A stretch of 64,000 bases of DNA from positions 2,108,001-2,172,000 of the forward strand of contig NZ_OZ075067.1 of NCBI RefSeq assembly GCF_964186585.1, in the 5' to 3' direction. Below, piece after piece: positions 47,201 through 58,289 of this stretch (positions within the stretch are counted from its first letter, which is position 1; every line of letters starts with the position of its first letter). Under the pieces are notes generated by a model. That model did not search any database and was not told the origin of the DNA. It saw only the letters and a program-made list of their open reading frames with translations. This DNA comes from Microbacterium sp. MM2322. GTDB lineage: Bacteria > Actinomycetota > Actinomycetes > Actinomycetales > Microbacteriaceae. The position numbers were made by a program, and so were the translations under genes.

Positions 47201-48357
47201 GAGAGGACCTTCCGGTCGGGCGCGACCCGCCGGATGCGGCGCGCGGGGGGCAGGGTGACGACGACACAGGCGATGCACCCGACGACGAGGAAGACGACGC
47301 CGGGCCAGTAACGCCCCGGCCAGCCTTTCGTCGTGCCGATGTACATGAGGAGCACGGAGAGGGAGACGACGGCGGTCCACGCGTAGAAGACGAAGACGGC
47401 GTTGCGGTCGGTGTGCCCCATATCGAGCATCCGGTGGTGCAGGTGCTTGCGGTCGGGAGAGAACGGCGACTTCCCCTGCGCCATACGACGGACGATGGCA
47501 AGCCCGAAGTCGACGAGCGGGAGCAGGACGATGACGACCGGGAGGATCACCGGGATGAAGGCACCGAGCAGCTGCGACCGACCGAAAAGGTCGTTGTCGC
47601 TGAGCAGGTTCGGCGGCAGGTTTCCCGTCACGACGATCGCGGACGACGCCATCATCAGTCCGAGCAGGAGCGCACCGGCATCCCCCATGAACATCCGTGC
47701 GGGGTTCCAGTTGAAGGGCAGGAAGCCGGCGCACATCCCGAGCAGCACGATCGCGATGAAGACGCCGGTGTTGCTCTGCTCGCTGTTGTCGAAATCGCGC
47801 ACGAGCATCGCCGAGTATGCGAAGAAGACAGCGTTGGCGATGAGGCAGACGCCGGCCACGAGACCGTCGAGCCCGTCGATGAAGTTGACGGCGTTCATGA
47901 CGATGACGATCAGCAGGATCGACAGGCTGATGCTGACCCAGCTCGAGACGACGACCTGCTGCCCGAAGGGCAGATAGAAGATCTGGATGCCGCCAAGGAA
48001 CACGACGATCCAGGCGGCGACGAACTGGGCGCCGAGCTTGATCATCCAGTCGAGGTCCCACAGGTCGTCGGCGACGCCCACCACGACCATGAGTGCGGCA
48101 GCGCCGAGGAGCGACCACACCATCGAGGGCTCCTGCCACACGATCGCGAACGCGGGCAGCTGGGAGGACAGGACGAAGAAGCCCAGCATCCCGATGAACA
48201 TCGCCACACCGCCGAGGCGCGGCGTCGGGTTCTTGTGGACGTCCCGCTCGCGGATGGCCGGGTGGAGCCCGAACTTCATCGCCACGCGCCACACGACCCA
48301 CGAGAAGACGAAGGTGAGGCCGCCGGTGATGACGAACGCGAACAGGTAGTCCCTCAC
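47197..48357 (-). CDS. wecA: MraY/WecA-family glycosyl-phosphate transferase
   Basis: Transfers a UDP-activated amino sugar phosphate to polyprenyl phosphate, starting a cell-wall glycan; by similarity the decaprenyl-phosphate GlcNAc-1-phosphate transferase type. 386 residues with about eleven membrane spans. Catalytic motifs: VGVADDLWDLD, VMNAVNFIDGLDGLVAG, MFMGDAGALLLG and HLHHRMLDMGH. GTG 48357 overlaps the tsaC stop by four bases. Its place between tsaC and the atp genes is conserved in Actinobacteria. Confidence 0.93.
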   Translation of the reverse strand: MRDYLFAFVITGGLTFVFSWVVWRVAMKFGLHPAIRERDVHKNPTPRLGGVAMFIGMLGFFVLSSQLPAFAIVWQEPSMVWSLLGAAALMVVVGVADDLWDLDWMIKLGAQFVAAWIVVFLGGIQIFYLPFGQQVVVSSWVSISLSILLIVIVMNAVNFIDGLDGLVAGVCLIANAVFFAYSAMLVRDFDNSEQSNTGVFIAIVLLGMCAGFLPFNWNPARMFMGDAGALLLGLMMASSAIVVTGNLPPNLLSDNDLFGRSQLLGAFIPVILPVVIVLLPLVDFGLAIVRRMAQGKSPFSPDRKHLHHRMLDMGHTDRNAVFVFYAWTAVVSLSVLLMYIGTTKGWPGRYWPGVVFLVVGCIACVVVTLPPARRIRRVAPDRKVLS

Positions 48358-49049
48358 GCGGCGTCGGCTTCGTCGGGGTCGACCGGGTCGGGCTCGAGGA
48401 GGTCGCCCAGCACCTCCCGGAGGTCGCTGCGCGAGATGGCCCCCTCGCGGAGCACGGTCACGGGACGGCTCTCGCGGCCGACGAGACCCGTCGCGTCGAT
48501 GATCGTGGACGCGACGCCCGTGTCGACGAGGCCGCCGTCGAGGTAGACGGAGACGCTGTCTTGCAGCATCTGGATCGCCGCCTCGATCTCGAGTGCGGCG
48601 GGCTTGCCCGTCAGATTCGCGCTCGACACCGCGAGCGGACCGGTGTCCTCGAGCAGTTCCAGTGCGAACTTGTCGTTCGGCATGCGGACCGCGACGGTGC
48701 CGCGCGTCTCTCCGAGATCCCACCGGAGCGACGGCTGGGCCGGAAGGACGATCGTCAGCCCCCCGGGCCAGAAACGCTCGACGAGGCGATCGACCGCCTC
48801 GGGCACCTCTGCCACGAGGGCACGCATCGTGTCGGGTCCCGAGACGAGCACCGGCGGCGGAGACTGCCGTCCGCGGCCCTTTGCAGCGAGCAGACGGGCG
48901 ACGGCGGACGCGTTGAAGGCGTCGGCGGCGACGCCGTAGACGGTGTCGGTCGGCATCACGATGAGTTCACCGCGGCCGATCGCCTGGCGAGCCTGGCGGA
49001 GAGCGGGCAGCAACTGATCGGCGTCACGGCAGTCGAGGACGGGAGACAT
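48354..49049 (-). CDS. tsaC: L-threonylcarbamoyladenylate synthase
   Basis: Makes threonylcarbamoyl-AMP for the t6A37 modification of ANN-decoding tRNAs. 231 residues of the YrdC/Sua5 fold: VMPTDTVYGVAADA, AAKGRGRQSPPPVLV, FWPGGLTIVLPA, VAVRMPNDKF and SSANLTGKPA. The acidic C-terminus (EPDPVDPDEADAA) is short, so it lacks the extra Sua5 domain. A TAGAAT box lies nine bases before the ATG. Confidence 0.93.
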   Translation of the reverse strand: MSPVLDCRDADQLLPALRQARQAIGRGELIVMPTDTVYGVAADAFNASAVARLLAAKGRGRQSPPPVLVSGPDTMRALVAEVPEAVDRLVERFWPGGLTIVLPAQPSLRWDLGETRGTVAVRMPNDKFALELLEDTGPLAVSSANLTGKPAALEIEAAIQMLQDSVSVYLDGGLVDTGVASTIIDATGLVGRESRPVTVLREGAISRSDLREVLGDLLEPDPVDPDEADAA

Positions 49050-49117
49050 ATCCGGAGCATTCTACGAGGAGGGGACCTGGCCCGCCTGCGAAACGGCGGA
49101 GCGGGATCAGGAGACGG

Positions 49118-50008
49118 TCAAGGACGAAGGGCGGTGGTGGCGCGGTCGCGCAGAGTGAGATCGGGATGCGTCGCGGTTCCGCGCCAGCCGTCGGCCGTCA
49201 GCAGATCGCGGATGCCGGCACCCTGCCACTCGCCGTGCTCGATGACGAGCGTGCCCCCGGGGTGGAGCAGGCGGAGTGCGACGCCGGAGAGGACCCGGAC
49301 GACATCCAGGCCGTCGGCCCCGCCATAAAGAGCGGCGGGCGGATCCCAGAAGCGCACCTCGGGGTCACGCGGGATGGCGTCGTCGGGCACGTAGGGCGGG
49401 TTGGAGACGACGACCGAGACGGTGCCGTCGAGCTCGGGGAACGCGTCGGCCAGGTCGATGAACGCGAGACGGGCGTGGGGAGCGTGGTCCGCGAAGTTCT
49501 CCTTCGCCCAGATGAACGCGTCGACGGAGTTCTCCGCCGCGTGCACCCGCGCGTGGGGCACTTCGGTCGCGAGCGCGAGCGCGAGCGCTCCGCTGCCCGT
49601 GCCGAGGTCGACGGCGACCGGGTCGGGCCCCGGAGCTTCGCGGAGCGCGTCGATGGCGAGCTGCGCCACCATCTCCGTTTCGGGGCGAGGAACGAACACG
49701 CCGGGACCCACCCGCAGCTCGAGGTGGCGGAACGGCGCCCTGCCCGTGAGGTGCTGCAGCGGCTCGCGGGAGGCGCGCCGCTCGATGACCTGCGCGAACC
49801 GGGTCGCCTCGGGCTCCGGCATCCGGGCGCCCCGGATCATCGCTGCGGCGAGCTCGCCGCGGCCGATGCCGAGAACGTGGGCGGCGAGGAGCTCCGCATC
49901 GACGTCGGCGGACGGGACGCCGGCGGCGGCGAGACGCTCGGCTGCGCTCCGCACGAGCGGGGCGAGGTCGCTGCCCGCGGGCGCGTCGGAGATCCGTGAA
50001 GTCGACAT
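49118..50008 (-). CDS. prmC: release factor glutamine methyltransferase
   Basis: Methylates the GGQ glutamine of release factors RF1 and RF2. 296 residues: N-terminal helical domain (about 1-90, [18 protein letters not shown]), then a Rossmann methyltransferase with [26 protein letters not shown] and the catalytic SNPPYVPD. Its substrate gene prfA is normally next to it; here a MalY-like gene and cysK-cysE are inserted between. ATG 50008 is used. Confidence 0.94.
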   Translation of the reverse strand: MSTSRISDAPAGSDLAPLVRSAAERLAAAGVPSADVDAELLAAHVLGIGRGELAAAMIRGARMPEPEATRFAQVIERRASREPLQHLTGRAPFRHLELRVGPGVFVPRPETEMVAQLAIDALREAPGPDPVAVDLGTGSGALALALATEVPHARVHAAENSVDAFIWAKENFADHAPHARLAFIDLADAFPELDGTVSVVVSNPPYVPDDAIPRDPEVRFWDPPAALYGGADGLDVVRVLSGVALRLLHPGGTLVIEHGEWQGAGIRDLLTADGWRGTATHPDLTLRDRATTALRP

Positions 50009-50070
50009 GGGAGACCCCAGGATACCGCGCCGTCCGGCGTCACACGGGGCCACGGGCGGTGCGAGGACCG

Positions 50071-50076
50071 TAGGCT
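50071..50076 (+). promoter_or_regulatory. -10 box of cysK
   Basis: TAGGCT in the divergent region, giving a leader of about 60 nt. The leader holds a 6-bp stem (TCGCGG/CCGCGA) and a ribosome-binding site, so this transcript is not leaderless. Confidence 0.45.
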
Positions 50077-50138
50077 GGTGGGCGCATCGCGGCTACCTGA
50101 ACCGCGACCTCGTTCTCCATCCACACGGAAGGCATCCC

Positions 50139-51074
50139 ATGACCGGCATCCACTCCGACATCACCAGCGCATTCGGCAACACCCCCCTCGTCCGATTGAA
50201 CCGCGTGTCGGAGGGCCTGCCCGGGACGATCCTGGCGAAGCTCGAGTTCTACAACCCGGCATCCTCCGTGAAGGACCGCCTCGGCATCGCGATCGTCGAT
50301 GCCGCAGAGGCCTCGGGCGAGCTCAAGCCCGGCGGCACGATCGTCGAGGGCACGAGCGGCAACACCGGCATCGCCCTCGCCATGGTGGGCGCGGCCCGCG
50401 GCTACAAGGTCATCCTGACGATGCCGTCGTCGATGTCCACGGAGCGACGGATGCTGCTGCGCGCCTACGGCGCCGAGCTCGTGCTGACCGACCCCTCCCT
50501 CGGAATGAAGGGCGCCGTCGGCGAGGCCGAGCGCATCGCCGCCGAGACCCCCGGCGCCGTCCTCGCGAAGCAGTTCGCCAACCAGGCCAACGTCGAGATC
50601 CACCGGAAGACCACCGCCGAGGAGATCCTCCGCGACACCGACGGCGCGGTCGACTACTTCGTCGCCGGGATCGGCACCGGCGGCACCATCACGGGTGTCG
50701 GCCAGGTCCTCAAGGAGCGCGTGCCGTCCGCGAAGGTCGTCGCCGTCGAGCCCAAGGACTCGCCCCTTCTGACCGAGGGCAAGCCCGGCCCCCACAAGAT
50801 CCAGGGCATCGGACCCAACTTCATCCCCCCGATCCTCGATCAGGGCGTGATCGACGAGGTCCAGGACGTCACGTTCGACGACGCCATCGCGATCGCGAAG
50901 AAGGTCGCGACGACCGAGGGCATCCTCGTCGGCATCTCGTCGGGTGCCGCGATCTGGGCTGCGCTCCAGGTCGCCGCCCGCCCCGAGGCCGAGGGCAAGA
51001 ACATCGTCGTCATCATCCCGTCGTTCGGCGAGCGCTACCTCTCGACGGCGCTCTTCGAGGAGTTCCGCGACTGA
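50139..51074 (+). CDS. cysK: cysteine synthase A (O-acetylserine sulfhydrylase)
   Basis: PLP enzyme joining sulfide to O-acetylserine. 311 residues: [25 protein letters not shown] with the PLP lysine, [28 protein letters not shown] and [17 protein letters not shown] lies seven bases before the ATG. It is followed by cysE after a 29-base gap; the two likely form the bienzyme complex. Confidence 0.97.
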   Translation: MTGIHSDITSAFGNTPLVRLNRVSEGLPGTILAKLEFYNPASSVKDRLGIAIVDAAEASGELKPGGTIVEGTSGNTGIALAMVGAARGYKVILTMPSSMSTERRMLLRAYGAELVLTDPSLGMKGAVGEAERIAAETPGAVLAKQFANQANVEIHRKTTAEEILRDTDGAVDYFVAGIGTGGTITGVGQVLKERVPSAKVVAVEPKDSPLLTEGKPGPHKIQGIGPNFIPPILDQGVIDEVQDVTFDDAIAIAKKVATTEGILVGISSGAAIWAALQVAARPEAEGKNIVVIIPSFGERYLSTALFEEFRD

Positions 51075-51103
51075 CCCGCACGACACCTCCCGAAAGGTCC
51101 GCC

Positions 51104-51709
51104 GTGCCCCGCATCGCCTCCTCGTTCGGCCGCGGCATCGCCACGGCGACCGGCTCCATCCGCGAGGACATCGCCTCCGCCAAGCTGCGGGACCCCGCCG
51201 CGCGCGGCGGTCTCGAGATCGCGCTGCTATACCCGGGGCTCCACGCCGTGTGGAGCCACCGGGTCGCGCACGCCCTGTGGCGGCGCGGCCGACGGTTCCC
51301 GGCGCGGGCGATCTCGCAGCTCACCCGCTGGCTCACGGGCATCGAGATCCACCCCGGCGCCCGCATCGGGCGGCGCTTCTTCATCGATCACGGCATGGGC
51401 GTCGTGATCGGCGAGACGGCCGAGGTCGGCGACGACGTCATGCTGTACCACGGCGTCACGCTCGGCGGACGGACCCGGGATGCGGGCAAGCGGCATCCGA
51501 CCCTCGAAGACGGTGTCGCCGTCGGAGCGGGCGCGAAGATCCTCGGACCCGTCGTCATCGGGGCGCACTCGGTGATCGGCGCGAACGCCGTCGTCACGAA
51601 GGATGCCCCGGCCGACTCGGTGCTGGTGGGAGTGCCGGCGCGGGCGCGGCGACGCGCGACGAATGAGGACACCCGGGCGATCCTGATGGCGCCCGAGTAC
51701 CACATCTGA
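51104..51709 (+). CDS. cysE: serine O-acetyltransferase
   Basis: Makes O-acetylserine from serine and acetyl-CoA. 201 residues: an N-terminal helical region (about 1-75), then a left-handed beta-helix of hexapeptide repeats with [33 protein letters not shown]. The C-terminal tail ends in EYHI; the terminal isoleucine is the residue that inserts into CysK in the cysteine synthase complex. GTG 51104 has AAAGG upstream. It is convergent with the MalY-like gene. Confidence 0.95.
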   Translation: MPRIASSFGRGIATATGSIREDIASAKLRDPAARGGLEIALLYPGLHAVWSHRVAHALWRRGRRFPARAISQLTRWLTGIEIHPGARIGRRFFIDHGMGVVIGETAEVGDDVMLYHGVTLGGRTRDAGKRHPTLEDGVAVGAGAKILGPVVIGAHSVIGANAVVTKDAPADSVLVGVPARARRRATNEDTRAILMAPEYHI

Positions 51710-51713
51710 GTCG

Positions 51714-52880
51714 TCAGTCGAGGGCTGCGAGCGCCCGGCCGATGCGCTCCACGGCGTCGCGCAGGAGCGGACGCGGCAGCGAGAAGACGAAGCGGACGTG
51801 TCCGGCCGCAGCGTCGCCGCAGGCGAGCCCGTCGGTCATCGCGACTCCGGCGTGCTCGCGGAACCACTCCCCCAGGTCTCCCTCGAGTCGGTAGTCTCGC
51901 ACGTCGATGAGCGCGATGTAGGTGCCCTCCGGCATCCGCACCTGCGCCCGCGGCGCGTGCTCCGCGAGCAGTTCGACCAGCAGACGCCGGTTGCCGTCGA
52001 GGTAGGTCACGACGTCATCGAGCCAGGGCCCGCCGTCGGTGAACGCGGCCGTGTTCGCGATGACACCGAGGGTCGAGGTGCCGTGGCCCGCCCACGGACC
52101 GAACTCCTCCCACGCGATCGCATCCGCCTCGTTGGAGAGGACGATCTGCGCGCACTTGAGGCCCGCGAGGTTCCAGGCCTTCGAGGCCGACACCGCGGTC
52201 ACCGTGTGGTCGGCGGCGATGTCGGAGACGGACGCGTAGGGCACGTGGCGCGCGGGTGCGTAGACGAGAGGAGCGTGGATCTCGTCGGAGAAGACCCGGC
52301 CGCCCTTCGCATGCACGACCTCGGCGATCGCTGCCAGCTCGGCGGGGGTGGCGACGGTCCCCAGCGGATTGTGGGGGTTGCAGAGGACGAGCAGTCCCCC
52401 GCCATCGTCGAAGGCCGCAGCGACGCCGTCGAGGTCCATCGTCATCCGACCCTCGACCTCGATGCTCGGCACCTGGATCACGCGGCGCCCGTGCATCTCG
52501 GGCACGAAGAGGAAGGGCATGTACGCAGGCGTCGGGACGATGACCGCCGAGCCGGGAGCGCTGAACCGCTCGATCGCGAGTTCGAAGGCCGAGATCACGT
52601 CGGGAAGGGGGTGGATGCGGCCGGGGTCGACCTCCCAGCCGGTGGTCCTGGCGTACCAGGCCGCAGTCGCCTCAGCGAGCTCCGCCGAGAAGGCGGTGGG
52701 GAGATACCCCGTGGCGCCGTCGTCGAGCGCGCGCTCGAGGGCGTCTCTGATGACAGGCGCGACACCGAAGTCCATCTCGGCGACCCACGCCCCGATCGTG
52801 CCGGGGTGATCCGTCCACTTCATGCTGCCGCGGGAGCGGAGCTGCTCCTCGGTGATGCCGTCGAATGCATGCGACGCCAT
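51714..52880 (-). CDS. MalY/PatB-family PLP aminotransferase (probable C-S lyase)
   Basis: 388 residues of fold-type I PLP enzymes. Motifs: WVAEMDFGVAPVI, PTPAYMPFL, LCNPHNPLGTV, FSDEIHAPLVY and the PLP lysine in SASKAWNLAGLKCAQ. MalY and PatB act on cystathionine or related thioethers, so a cystathionine beta-lyase role fits the adjoining cysK-cysE genes, but an aminotransferase role cannot be excluded. GAAGGAGGAG precedes the ATG at 52880. Confidence 0.9.
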   Translation of the reverse strand: MASHAFDGITEEQLRSRGSMKWTDHPGTIGAWVAEMDFGVAPVIRDALERALDDGATGYLPTAFSAELAEATAAWYARTTGWEVDPGRIHPLPDVISAFELAIERFSAPGSAVIVPTPAYMPFLFVPEMHGRRVIQVPSIEVEGRMTMDLDGVAAAFDDGGGLLVLCNPHNPLGTVATPAELAAIAEVVHAKGGRVFSDEIHAPLVYAPARHVPYASVSDIAADHTVTAVSASKAWNLAGLKCAQIVLSNEADAIAWEEFGPWAGHGTSTLGVIANTAAFTDGGPWLDDVVTYLDGNRRLLVELLAEHAPRAQVRMPEGTYIALIDVRDYRLEGDLGEWFREHAGVAMTDGLACGDAAAGHVRFVFSLPRPLLRDAVERIGRALAALD

Positions 52881-52911
52881 GGTCTCCTCCTTCGCCCCGG
52901 CCGATGCCGGG

Positions 52912-53991
52912 TCAGCCCTCCGAGCCGACAGCCGCCAGCTGGGCCTCTTCATCCGCGGCGATCGCGGAGTCGATGAGGGGCCCCAGCGCGCCGTCCATCA
53001 CCTGGTCGAGGTTGTAGGCCTTGTACCCGGTGCGGTGATCGGCGATGCGGTTCTCGGGGAAGTTGTACGTGCGGATGCGCTCGGAGCGGTCCATCCCGCG
53101 GATCTGCGACCGGCGGGCGTCGGATGCCGCGGCATCACGTTCCTCCTGCTGTTTCGCGAGCAGGCGTGCACGAAGAACGCGCATACCCGCCTCACGGTTC
53201 TGCAGCTGACTCTTCTCGTTCTGCATCGAGACGACGATGCCGGACGGCACGTGCGTGATGCGGACGGCGGAGTCGGTCGTGTTGACCGACTGTCCACCCG
53301 GACCCGACGATCGGAAGACGTCGATCTTGAGGTCGTTCGCGTCGATCTGCACTTCTTCGGGCTCGTCGACCTCGGGAAAGACGAGGACGCCGGTCGTGGA
53401 AGTGTGGATGCGCCCCTGGGACTCGGTCGCGGGGACACGCTGCACACGGTGCACGCCGCCCTCGTACTTGAGGTGCGCCCAAACGCCCTGTGCCGGATCG
53501 GTCGAGGAGCCCTTGATCGCGATCTGAACGTCCTTGTAGCCGCCCAGGTCCGATTCGTTGCGCTCGAGGAGCTCGGTCTTCCAGCCCCGGGATGCCGCGT
53601 ACTGCAGGTACATGCGAAGGAGGTCGGCGGCGAACAGCGCCGACTCGGCGCCGCCCTCTCCCGCCTTGATCTCGAGGATCACGTCGCGCGCGTCGTCGGG
53701 GTCGCGCGGGATGAGGAGGCGCCGGAGCTTCTCCTGCGTGTCGGCGAGCCGCTGCTCGAGAGCCGGGACCTCCTCGGCGAAGGCGGCATCCTCTTTCGCG
53801 AGTTCGCGCGCCGCCGCGAGGTCTTCTTCCGACCCACGCCAGGCGTCATAGGCGGCGACGATGCGGGAGAGCTCCGCGTACCGCCGGTTGACGCGCTTGG
53901 CGCGCGACGCATCGGCGTGCACCGCGGGGTCGGAGAGTTCCTCCTGGACCGCGCGGTGCTCGTCGATCAGCGTCTGAACGGACTCGAACAC
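52912..53991 (-). CDS. prfA: peptide chain release factor 1
   Basis: Ends translation at UAA and UAG. 359 residues: N-terminal helical domain 1, [38 protein letters not shown], and the catalytic [17 protein letters not shown]. The codon-recognising loop is [17 protein letters not shown], as in RF1 rather than RF2. It follows rho by ten bases. prmC, the enzyme that methylates its GGQ motif, lies further on. Confidence 0.96.
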   Translation of the reverse strand: MFESVQTLIDEHRAVQEELSDPAVHADASRAKRVNRRYAELSRIVAAYDAWRGSEEDLAAARELAKEDAAFAEEVPALEQRLADTQEKLRRLLIPRDPDDARDVILEIKAGEGGAESALFAADLLRMYLQYAASRGWKTELLERNESDLGGYKDVQIAIKGSSTDPAQGVWAHLKYEGGVHRVQRVPATESQGRIHTSTTGVLVFPEVDEPEEVQIDANDLKIDVFRSSGPGGQSVNTTDSAVRITHVPSGIVVSMQNEKSQLQNREAGMRVLRARLLAKQQEERDAAASDARRSQIRGMDRSERIRTYNFPENRIADHRTGYKAYNLDQVMDGALGPLIDSAIAADEEAQLAAVGSEG

Positions 53992-54001
53992 GGAGGAAGG
54001 C

Positions 54002-56113
54002 TCAGCGGATGCTGTTCTCGTGGCCGCCGGCAGCCGGGGCCGGCATCGACTTCTGCATCTGCACGAGGAACTCGACGTTGGACGTCGTTTCCTTCAGCTT
54101 GCCGAGGACGACCTCGAGGGCCTGCTGCTGGTCGAGGCCGGCGAGGGCGCGACGCAGCTTCCACGTGATCTTGACCTCGTCGGCCGAGAGGAGCATCTCC
54201 TCGCGGCGCGTGCTCGACGCGTTGACGTCGACGGCGGGGAAGATCCGCTTGTCGGCGAGCTGACGCGACAGGCGCAGTTCGCTGTTGCCGGTGCCCTTGA
54301 ACTCCTCGAAGATCACGTCGTCCATCTTGGAGCCGGTCTCGACGAGCGCGGTGGCGAGGATCGTGAGTGATCCGCCGTTCTCGATGTTGCGCGCCGCACC
54401 GAAGAAGCGCTTCGGCGGGTAGAGCGCCGAGGCGTCGACGCCGCCGGTGAGCACACGGCCCGAGGTGGGCGCCGAGATGTTGTAGGCGCGGCCCAGACGG
54501 GTGATCGAGTCGAGCAGCACGACGACGTCGCGACCGAGCTCGACGAGGCGCTTCGCACGCTCGATGGCGAGCTCGGCGACGGTCGTGTGGTCCTCGGCGG
54601 GGCGGTCGAAGGTGGAGGCGATGACCTCGCCCTTCACGGTTCGCTGCATGTCGGTGACCTCTTCGGGACGCTCGTCGACGAGAACGACCATGAGGTGGAC
54701 CTCGGGGTTGTTCGTCGCGATCGCGTTCGCGATCTGCTGCAGCACGATCGTCTTACCGGCCTTCGGGGGCGCGACGATGAGGCCGCGCTGGCCCTTGCCG
54801 ATGGGAGCGACCAGGTCGATGATGCGCTGCGTGAGCTTCTCGGGCGCCGTCTCGAGGCGGAGGCGCTCCTGCGGGTAGAGCGGGGTCAGCTGACCGAACT
54901 CGACACGCGTCGCGGCGTCTTCGACCGAGAGGCCGTTGACGGCGTCGACCTTGACGAGCGCGTTGTACTTCTGGCGGCTCGACTGCTCGCCCTCGCGCGG
55001 CTGCTTGATCGCACCGACGACGGCGTCACCCTTGCGGAGGTTGTACTTCTTCACCTGGCCGAGCGAGACGTAGACGTCGCTCTGACCGGGGAGGTACCCC
55101 GTGGTGCGGACGAACGCGTAGTTGTCGAGGACGTCGAGGATGCCGGCAATCGGGATGAGGACGTCGTCCTCGCCGATCTCGGTGTCGAACTCGTCGTTCG
55201 TGGTCTGTCCGCGGCGCTTGTTGCGCTGACGGCCGCGTCCCTGACCCTGGCCCTGCTCGTCGTCGAACGTCGACTCGACGGCCGGCTTGTCGGCGGGCGC
55301 GTTCTGCGCGTTGGCGCCGCGGGAGTTGTCGCCCCGGGGGTTGTCGTTTCGCGAGTTGTCGTTCTGAGCGTTCCCGCCGCGGGCGTTCTCGTTCTGCCCG
55401 TTGCCGTTCTGCCCGTTGTTGTTCGGGGCGTTCTCGCCCTTGTTGCGGTTGCGGCTGCGGCTGCGGCTGCGCGAACGGCTGCGGCTGTTGCCCTCGCCGG
55501 CACCGTCGGTGTCGTCGGCGGATGCGGCTGCGGCGGCGTTCGTGTCAGCGGGAGCCTGCTCAGCGGAAGCCTGCTCAGCGGGAGCCTCGGGCGCGGCGTT
55601 CGCGTCAGGGGCGTCCGTCGCGGGCGTCTCGGCTGCAGGTACGTCGGCCTCGGCAACGGGAGCCGCCGCGGCGGGAGCCTCTGCAGCGGGGGTCTCGACG
55701 GCGGGGCTGTCGGCGGCGGGGGCCTCGTCGGCGACGGGGGTGGCCTCCGCGGCGGCGAGGTCGGCGCTCTTGGCGCGGCGCGGAGCACGCTTGCGCGGCG
55801 CCTTCGCAGGCTTCTCGTCGGCCGGCTGCTCGTCGGCGGACTTCTCCGCGGCGGCGGCGGCCTTCTCGGCTGCCGTCAGGCGCTTCGTGGCCGGACGCTT
55901 CTCGGCGACCGGCTGCTCGGTGGCGGCCTCGTCGGCGACCGGAGCCGCAGCGGGCTGCTCCGCAGCCTCGTCGTCGGCAGGTGCCTCTTCGGCGGCGTCG
56001 ACGGGCGTGTTCGCGGTCGACTCGGTGCCAGCGGCATCCGTGGTGATTTCTTCGGCAGCCGTGCTGCCGGTGGCGACGTCGTCGCCGGTCTGGATCTCGG
56101 AGATGGACTCCAC
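54002..56113 (-). CDS. rho: transcription termination factor Rho
   Basis: Hexameric RNA translocase. Total 703 residues. The first about 300 are disordered: an acidic Ala/Glu/Pro part, then an Arg/Ser/Asn segment ([10 protein letters not shown]) and an Asn/Gln/Gly-rich tract ([18 protein letters not shown]). The RNA-binding cold-shock fold follows ([20 protein letters not shown]), then the ATPase domain with Walker [13 protein letters not shown], Walker [14 protein letters not shown] and LFVE-equivalent [13 protein letters not shown] 56113 has AAAGGGAG seven bases upstream. The E. coli N-terminal domain is replaced by the long disordered part, as in other actinobacteria. Confidence 0.97.
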   Translation of the reverse strand: MESISEIQTGDDVATGSTAAEEITTDAAGTESTANTPVDAAEEAPADDEAAEQPAAAPVADEAATEQPVAEKRPATKRLTAAEKAAAAAEKSADEQPADEKPAKAPRKRAPRRAKSADLAAAEATPVADEAPAADSPAVETPAAEAPAAAAPVAEADVPAAETPATDAPDANAAPEAPAEQASAEQAPADTNAAAAASADDTDGAGEGNSRSRSRSRSRSRNRNKGENAPNNNGQNGNGQNENARGGNAQNDNSRNDNPRGDNSRGANAQNAPADKPAVESTFDDEQGQGQGRGRQRNKRRGQTTNDEFDTEIGEDDVLIPIAGILDVLDNYAFVRTTGYLPGQSDVYVSLGQVKKYNLRKGDAVVGAIKQPREGEQSSRQKYNALVKVDAVNGLSVEDAATRVEFGQLTPLYPQERLRLETAPEKLTQRIIDLVAPIGKGQRGLIVAPPKAGKTIVLQQIANAIATNNPEVHLMVVLVDERPEEVTDMQRTVKGEVIASTFDRPAEDHTTVAELAIERAKRLVELGRDVVVLLDSITRLGRAYNISAPTSGRVLTGGVDASALYPPKRFFGAARNIENGGSLTILATALVETGSKMDDVIFEEFKGTGNSELRLSRQLADKRIFPAVDVNASSTRREEMLLSADEVKITWKLRRALAGLDQQQALEVVLGKLKETTSNVEFLVQMQKSMPAPAAGGHENSIR

Positions 56114-56276
56114 GAGTTCTCCCTTTCAGATGTGGAAAGTCATAACCGCAGGTGGTCCCGTCCACGACGGAGCCAAGTCTTCAGCGGGGTGTTCGCGCAG
56201 GCACAGAGTTGCGCAGTCCCGTCAGAAGGGGTGTGCGGTGGTTCGCAGATTGCGAGTGGAGGGCAGATTCACGTGA
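56114..56276 (-). other. rho leader region
   Basis: A 163-base gap after thrB without a gene. It contains the rho ribosome-binding site and a short palindrome CACGT-GATT-ACGTG at 56270-56283 that overlaps the thrB stop. I see no convincing -10 box. It could hold Rho-dependent self-regulation signals, but nothing specific is recognised. Confidence 0.35.
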
Positions 56277-57209
56277 TTACGTGGCATCCTCCGTATAGTC
56301 CCTCACTGTACCACCCCGCACATCGACGGCCAGCAGAAGCGGCTTCCAAGGCGTGTCGGTGGAGGATGCCGCGTACTCGACGGCCTCGAGCCGGCGGCCC
56401 GGCCCGTCGGCGAGGACGAGGACGCTCGGGCCCGCGCCCGAGACGACCGCCGCGAACCCCGCGGAGCGCAGCCCCCGAACGAGGACGTCGGTCGCGGGCA
56501 TCGCCTCGGCCCGGTACGACTGGTGGAGCTTGTCCTCCGTCGCGGCCATCAGCAGCTCGGGGCTCTGCGTCAGCGCGGCGATGAGAAGTGCGGAGCGGGA
56601 CACGTTGAACACCGCGTCTTCACGCGTGACATGGAGCGGCGCGAGACCCCGCGCGACCGACGTCGACATCGTGAACTCGGGGACGAACACGAGCGGCGAG
56701 ACGCCGCGGTGCACGGCGAGCTTCTTGTGCTGCGGTCCGTTCTGGTCCATCCAGGCGATCGTGAGTCCGCCGAACAGCGCGGGCGCCACGTTGTCGGGGT
56801 GCCCCTCGAGTTCGGTCGCGAGCCGCAGGAGTGTCTCGGGACCGAGGGTGACATCACCCTCGAGCAGGCCCTGCGCCGCCAGCAGGCCCGCGACGACGGC
56901 GGCACCCGAGGACCCCATGCCGCGCCCGTGCGGGATCACGTTGTGCGCGCGCAGACGGATGCCGGGCATCGGCCGGCCGGCCGCCTCGAACGCGTACGCC
57001 ATCGAGCGGACCACGAGGTGCGAGGCATCCGTCGGGACGTCTGCGGCTCCCTCTCCGGAGACGTCGATCTCGAGCCCCGGTCCGTCGAGGGCGGTCACGA
57101 CGAGCTCGTCGTGCACGCTCAGGGCGAGACCGAGGGTGTCGAACCCGGGGCCGAGGTTGGCGCTCGTCGCGGGGACGCGAACGGCGACGCTGCGCCCGGC
57201 GAGCGTCAT
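56277..57209 (-). CDS. thrB: homoserine kinase
   Basis: Phosphorylates homoserine for threonine synthesis. 310 residues of the GHMP fold: [20 protein letters not shown], the ATP loop [20 protein letters not shown], and [15 protein letters not shown] near the C-terminus. Its ATG overlaps the thrC stop by four bases, so both are co-translated. Confidence 0.96.
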   Translation of the reverse strand: MTLAGRSVAVRVPATSANLGPGFDTLGLALSVHDELVVTALDGPGLEIDVSGEGAADVPTDASHLVVRSMAYAFEAAGRPMPGIRLRAHNVIPHGRGMGSSGAAVVAGLLAAQGLLEGDVTLGPETLLRLATELEGHPDNVAPALFGGLTIAWMDQNGPQHKKLAVHRGVSPLVFVPEFTMSTSVARGLAPLHVTREDAVFNVSRSALLIAALTQSPELLMAATEDKLHQSYRAEAMPATDVLVRGLRSAGFAAVVSGAGPSVLVLADGPGRRLEAVEYAASSTDTPWKPLLLAVDVRGGTVRDYTEDAT

Positions 57210-58288
57210 CCCGCCACGCGGGTGAGGTCGAGCGCCGACGCGACCTCGCTGGTCGCGGCGTCAACGACGAGCGGCTCTACCTGCGTGCCGTCGGGGTTGC
57301 GAAGCGCCCACTGCGGGTCCTTCAGACCGTGACCGGTGACGGTCAGGACGACCTTCGCGCCGTTGGGGATCACGCCCGCCTCGGCACGGTCGAGAAGGCC
57401 CGCCACGCTGATGGCGGAGGCCGGCTCGACGAAGACGCCCACGGTGCCGGCGAGGAGCTTCTGCGCCGCGAGGATGCGCTCGTCGTCGATCGCGCCGAAC
57501 CAGCCGTCCGTCGCGGACCGCGCCTCGAGCGCGAGGTCCCACGAGGCGGGGTTGCCGATGCGGATCGCGGAGGCGATCGTCTCGGGGTTCTTGACGATCT
57601 CGCCGCGGACGAGGGGCGCGGAGCCCTCGGCCTGGAAGCCGAACATGCGGGGCACGCGTGTCGCGACGCCGCGCTCGGCCTCTTCGCGGTAGCCGCGGGA
57701 GTAGGCGGTGTAGTTGCCGGCGTTGCCGACGGGGATGAAGTGGAAGTCGGGAGCGTCGCCGAGCTGGCTGACGACCTCGTAGGCCGCGGTCTTCTGACCC
57801 TCGATGCGGTCGGGGTTGACCGAGTTGACGAGGTGCACCTTGTAGCCGCCGGCGAGTTCGCGGGCGATCTCGAGGCAGTCGTCGAAGTTGCCGCGGATCT
57901 GGATGAGACGGCCGTTGTGGGCGACGGCCTGGCTGAGCTTGCCCATCGCGATCTTGCCCTCGGGGACGAGGACGGCCGCCGTGATGCCGGCGTGCGCGGC
58001 GTAGGCGGCAGCGGATGCCGAGGTGTTGCCCGTCGAGGCACAGATGACGGCCTCGGCGCCGTGCTCGACGGCGCGGGAGAGGGCGACGGTCATGCCACGG
58101 TCCTTGAACGAGCCGGTCGGGTTCATGCCCTCGAACTTGATGTACACGTCGGCACCCGTGATGCGCGACAGCGACGCGGCGGGGATGAGGGGGGTACCGC
58201 CCTCGCCGAGGGTGACGACGGTCGACGCGTCGGTGACGCCCAGTCGATCGGCGAACTCGCGGAGGACTCCGCGCCAGACGTGTGCCAT
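57206..58288 (-). CDS. thrC: threonine synthase
   Basis: PLP enzyme converting O-phosphohomoserine to threonine. 360 residues, the short class: [29 protein letters not shown] with the PLP lysine, [16 protein letters not shown] and [14 protein letters not shown]. One base separates the frame from the hom stop. It is part of lysA-hom-thrC-thrB. Confidence 0.96.
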   Translation of the reverse strand: MAHVWRGVLREFADRLGVTDASTVVTLGEGGTPLIPAASLSRITGADVYIKFEGMNPTGSFKDRGMTVALSRAVEHGAEAVICASTGNTSASAAAYAAHAGITAAVLVPEGKIAMGKLSQAVAHNGRLIQIRGNFDDCLEIARELAGGYKVHLVNSVNPDRIEGQKTAAYEVVSQLGDAPDFHFIPVGNAGNYTAYSRGYREEAERGVATRVPRMFGFQAEGSAPLVRGEIVKNPETIASAIRIGNPASWDLALEARSATDGWFGAIDDERILAAQKLLAGTVGVFVEPASAISVAGLLDRAEAGVIPNGAKVVLTVTGHGLKDPQWALRNPDGTQVEPLVVDAATSEVASALDLTRVAG

Positions 58289-58289
58289 G

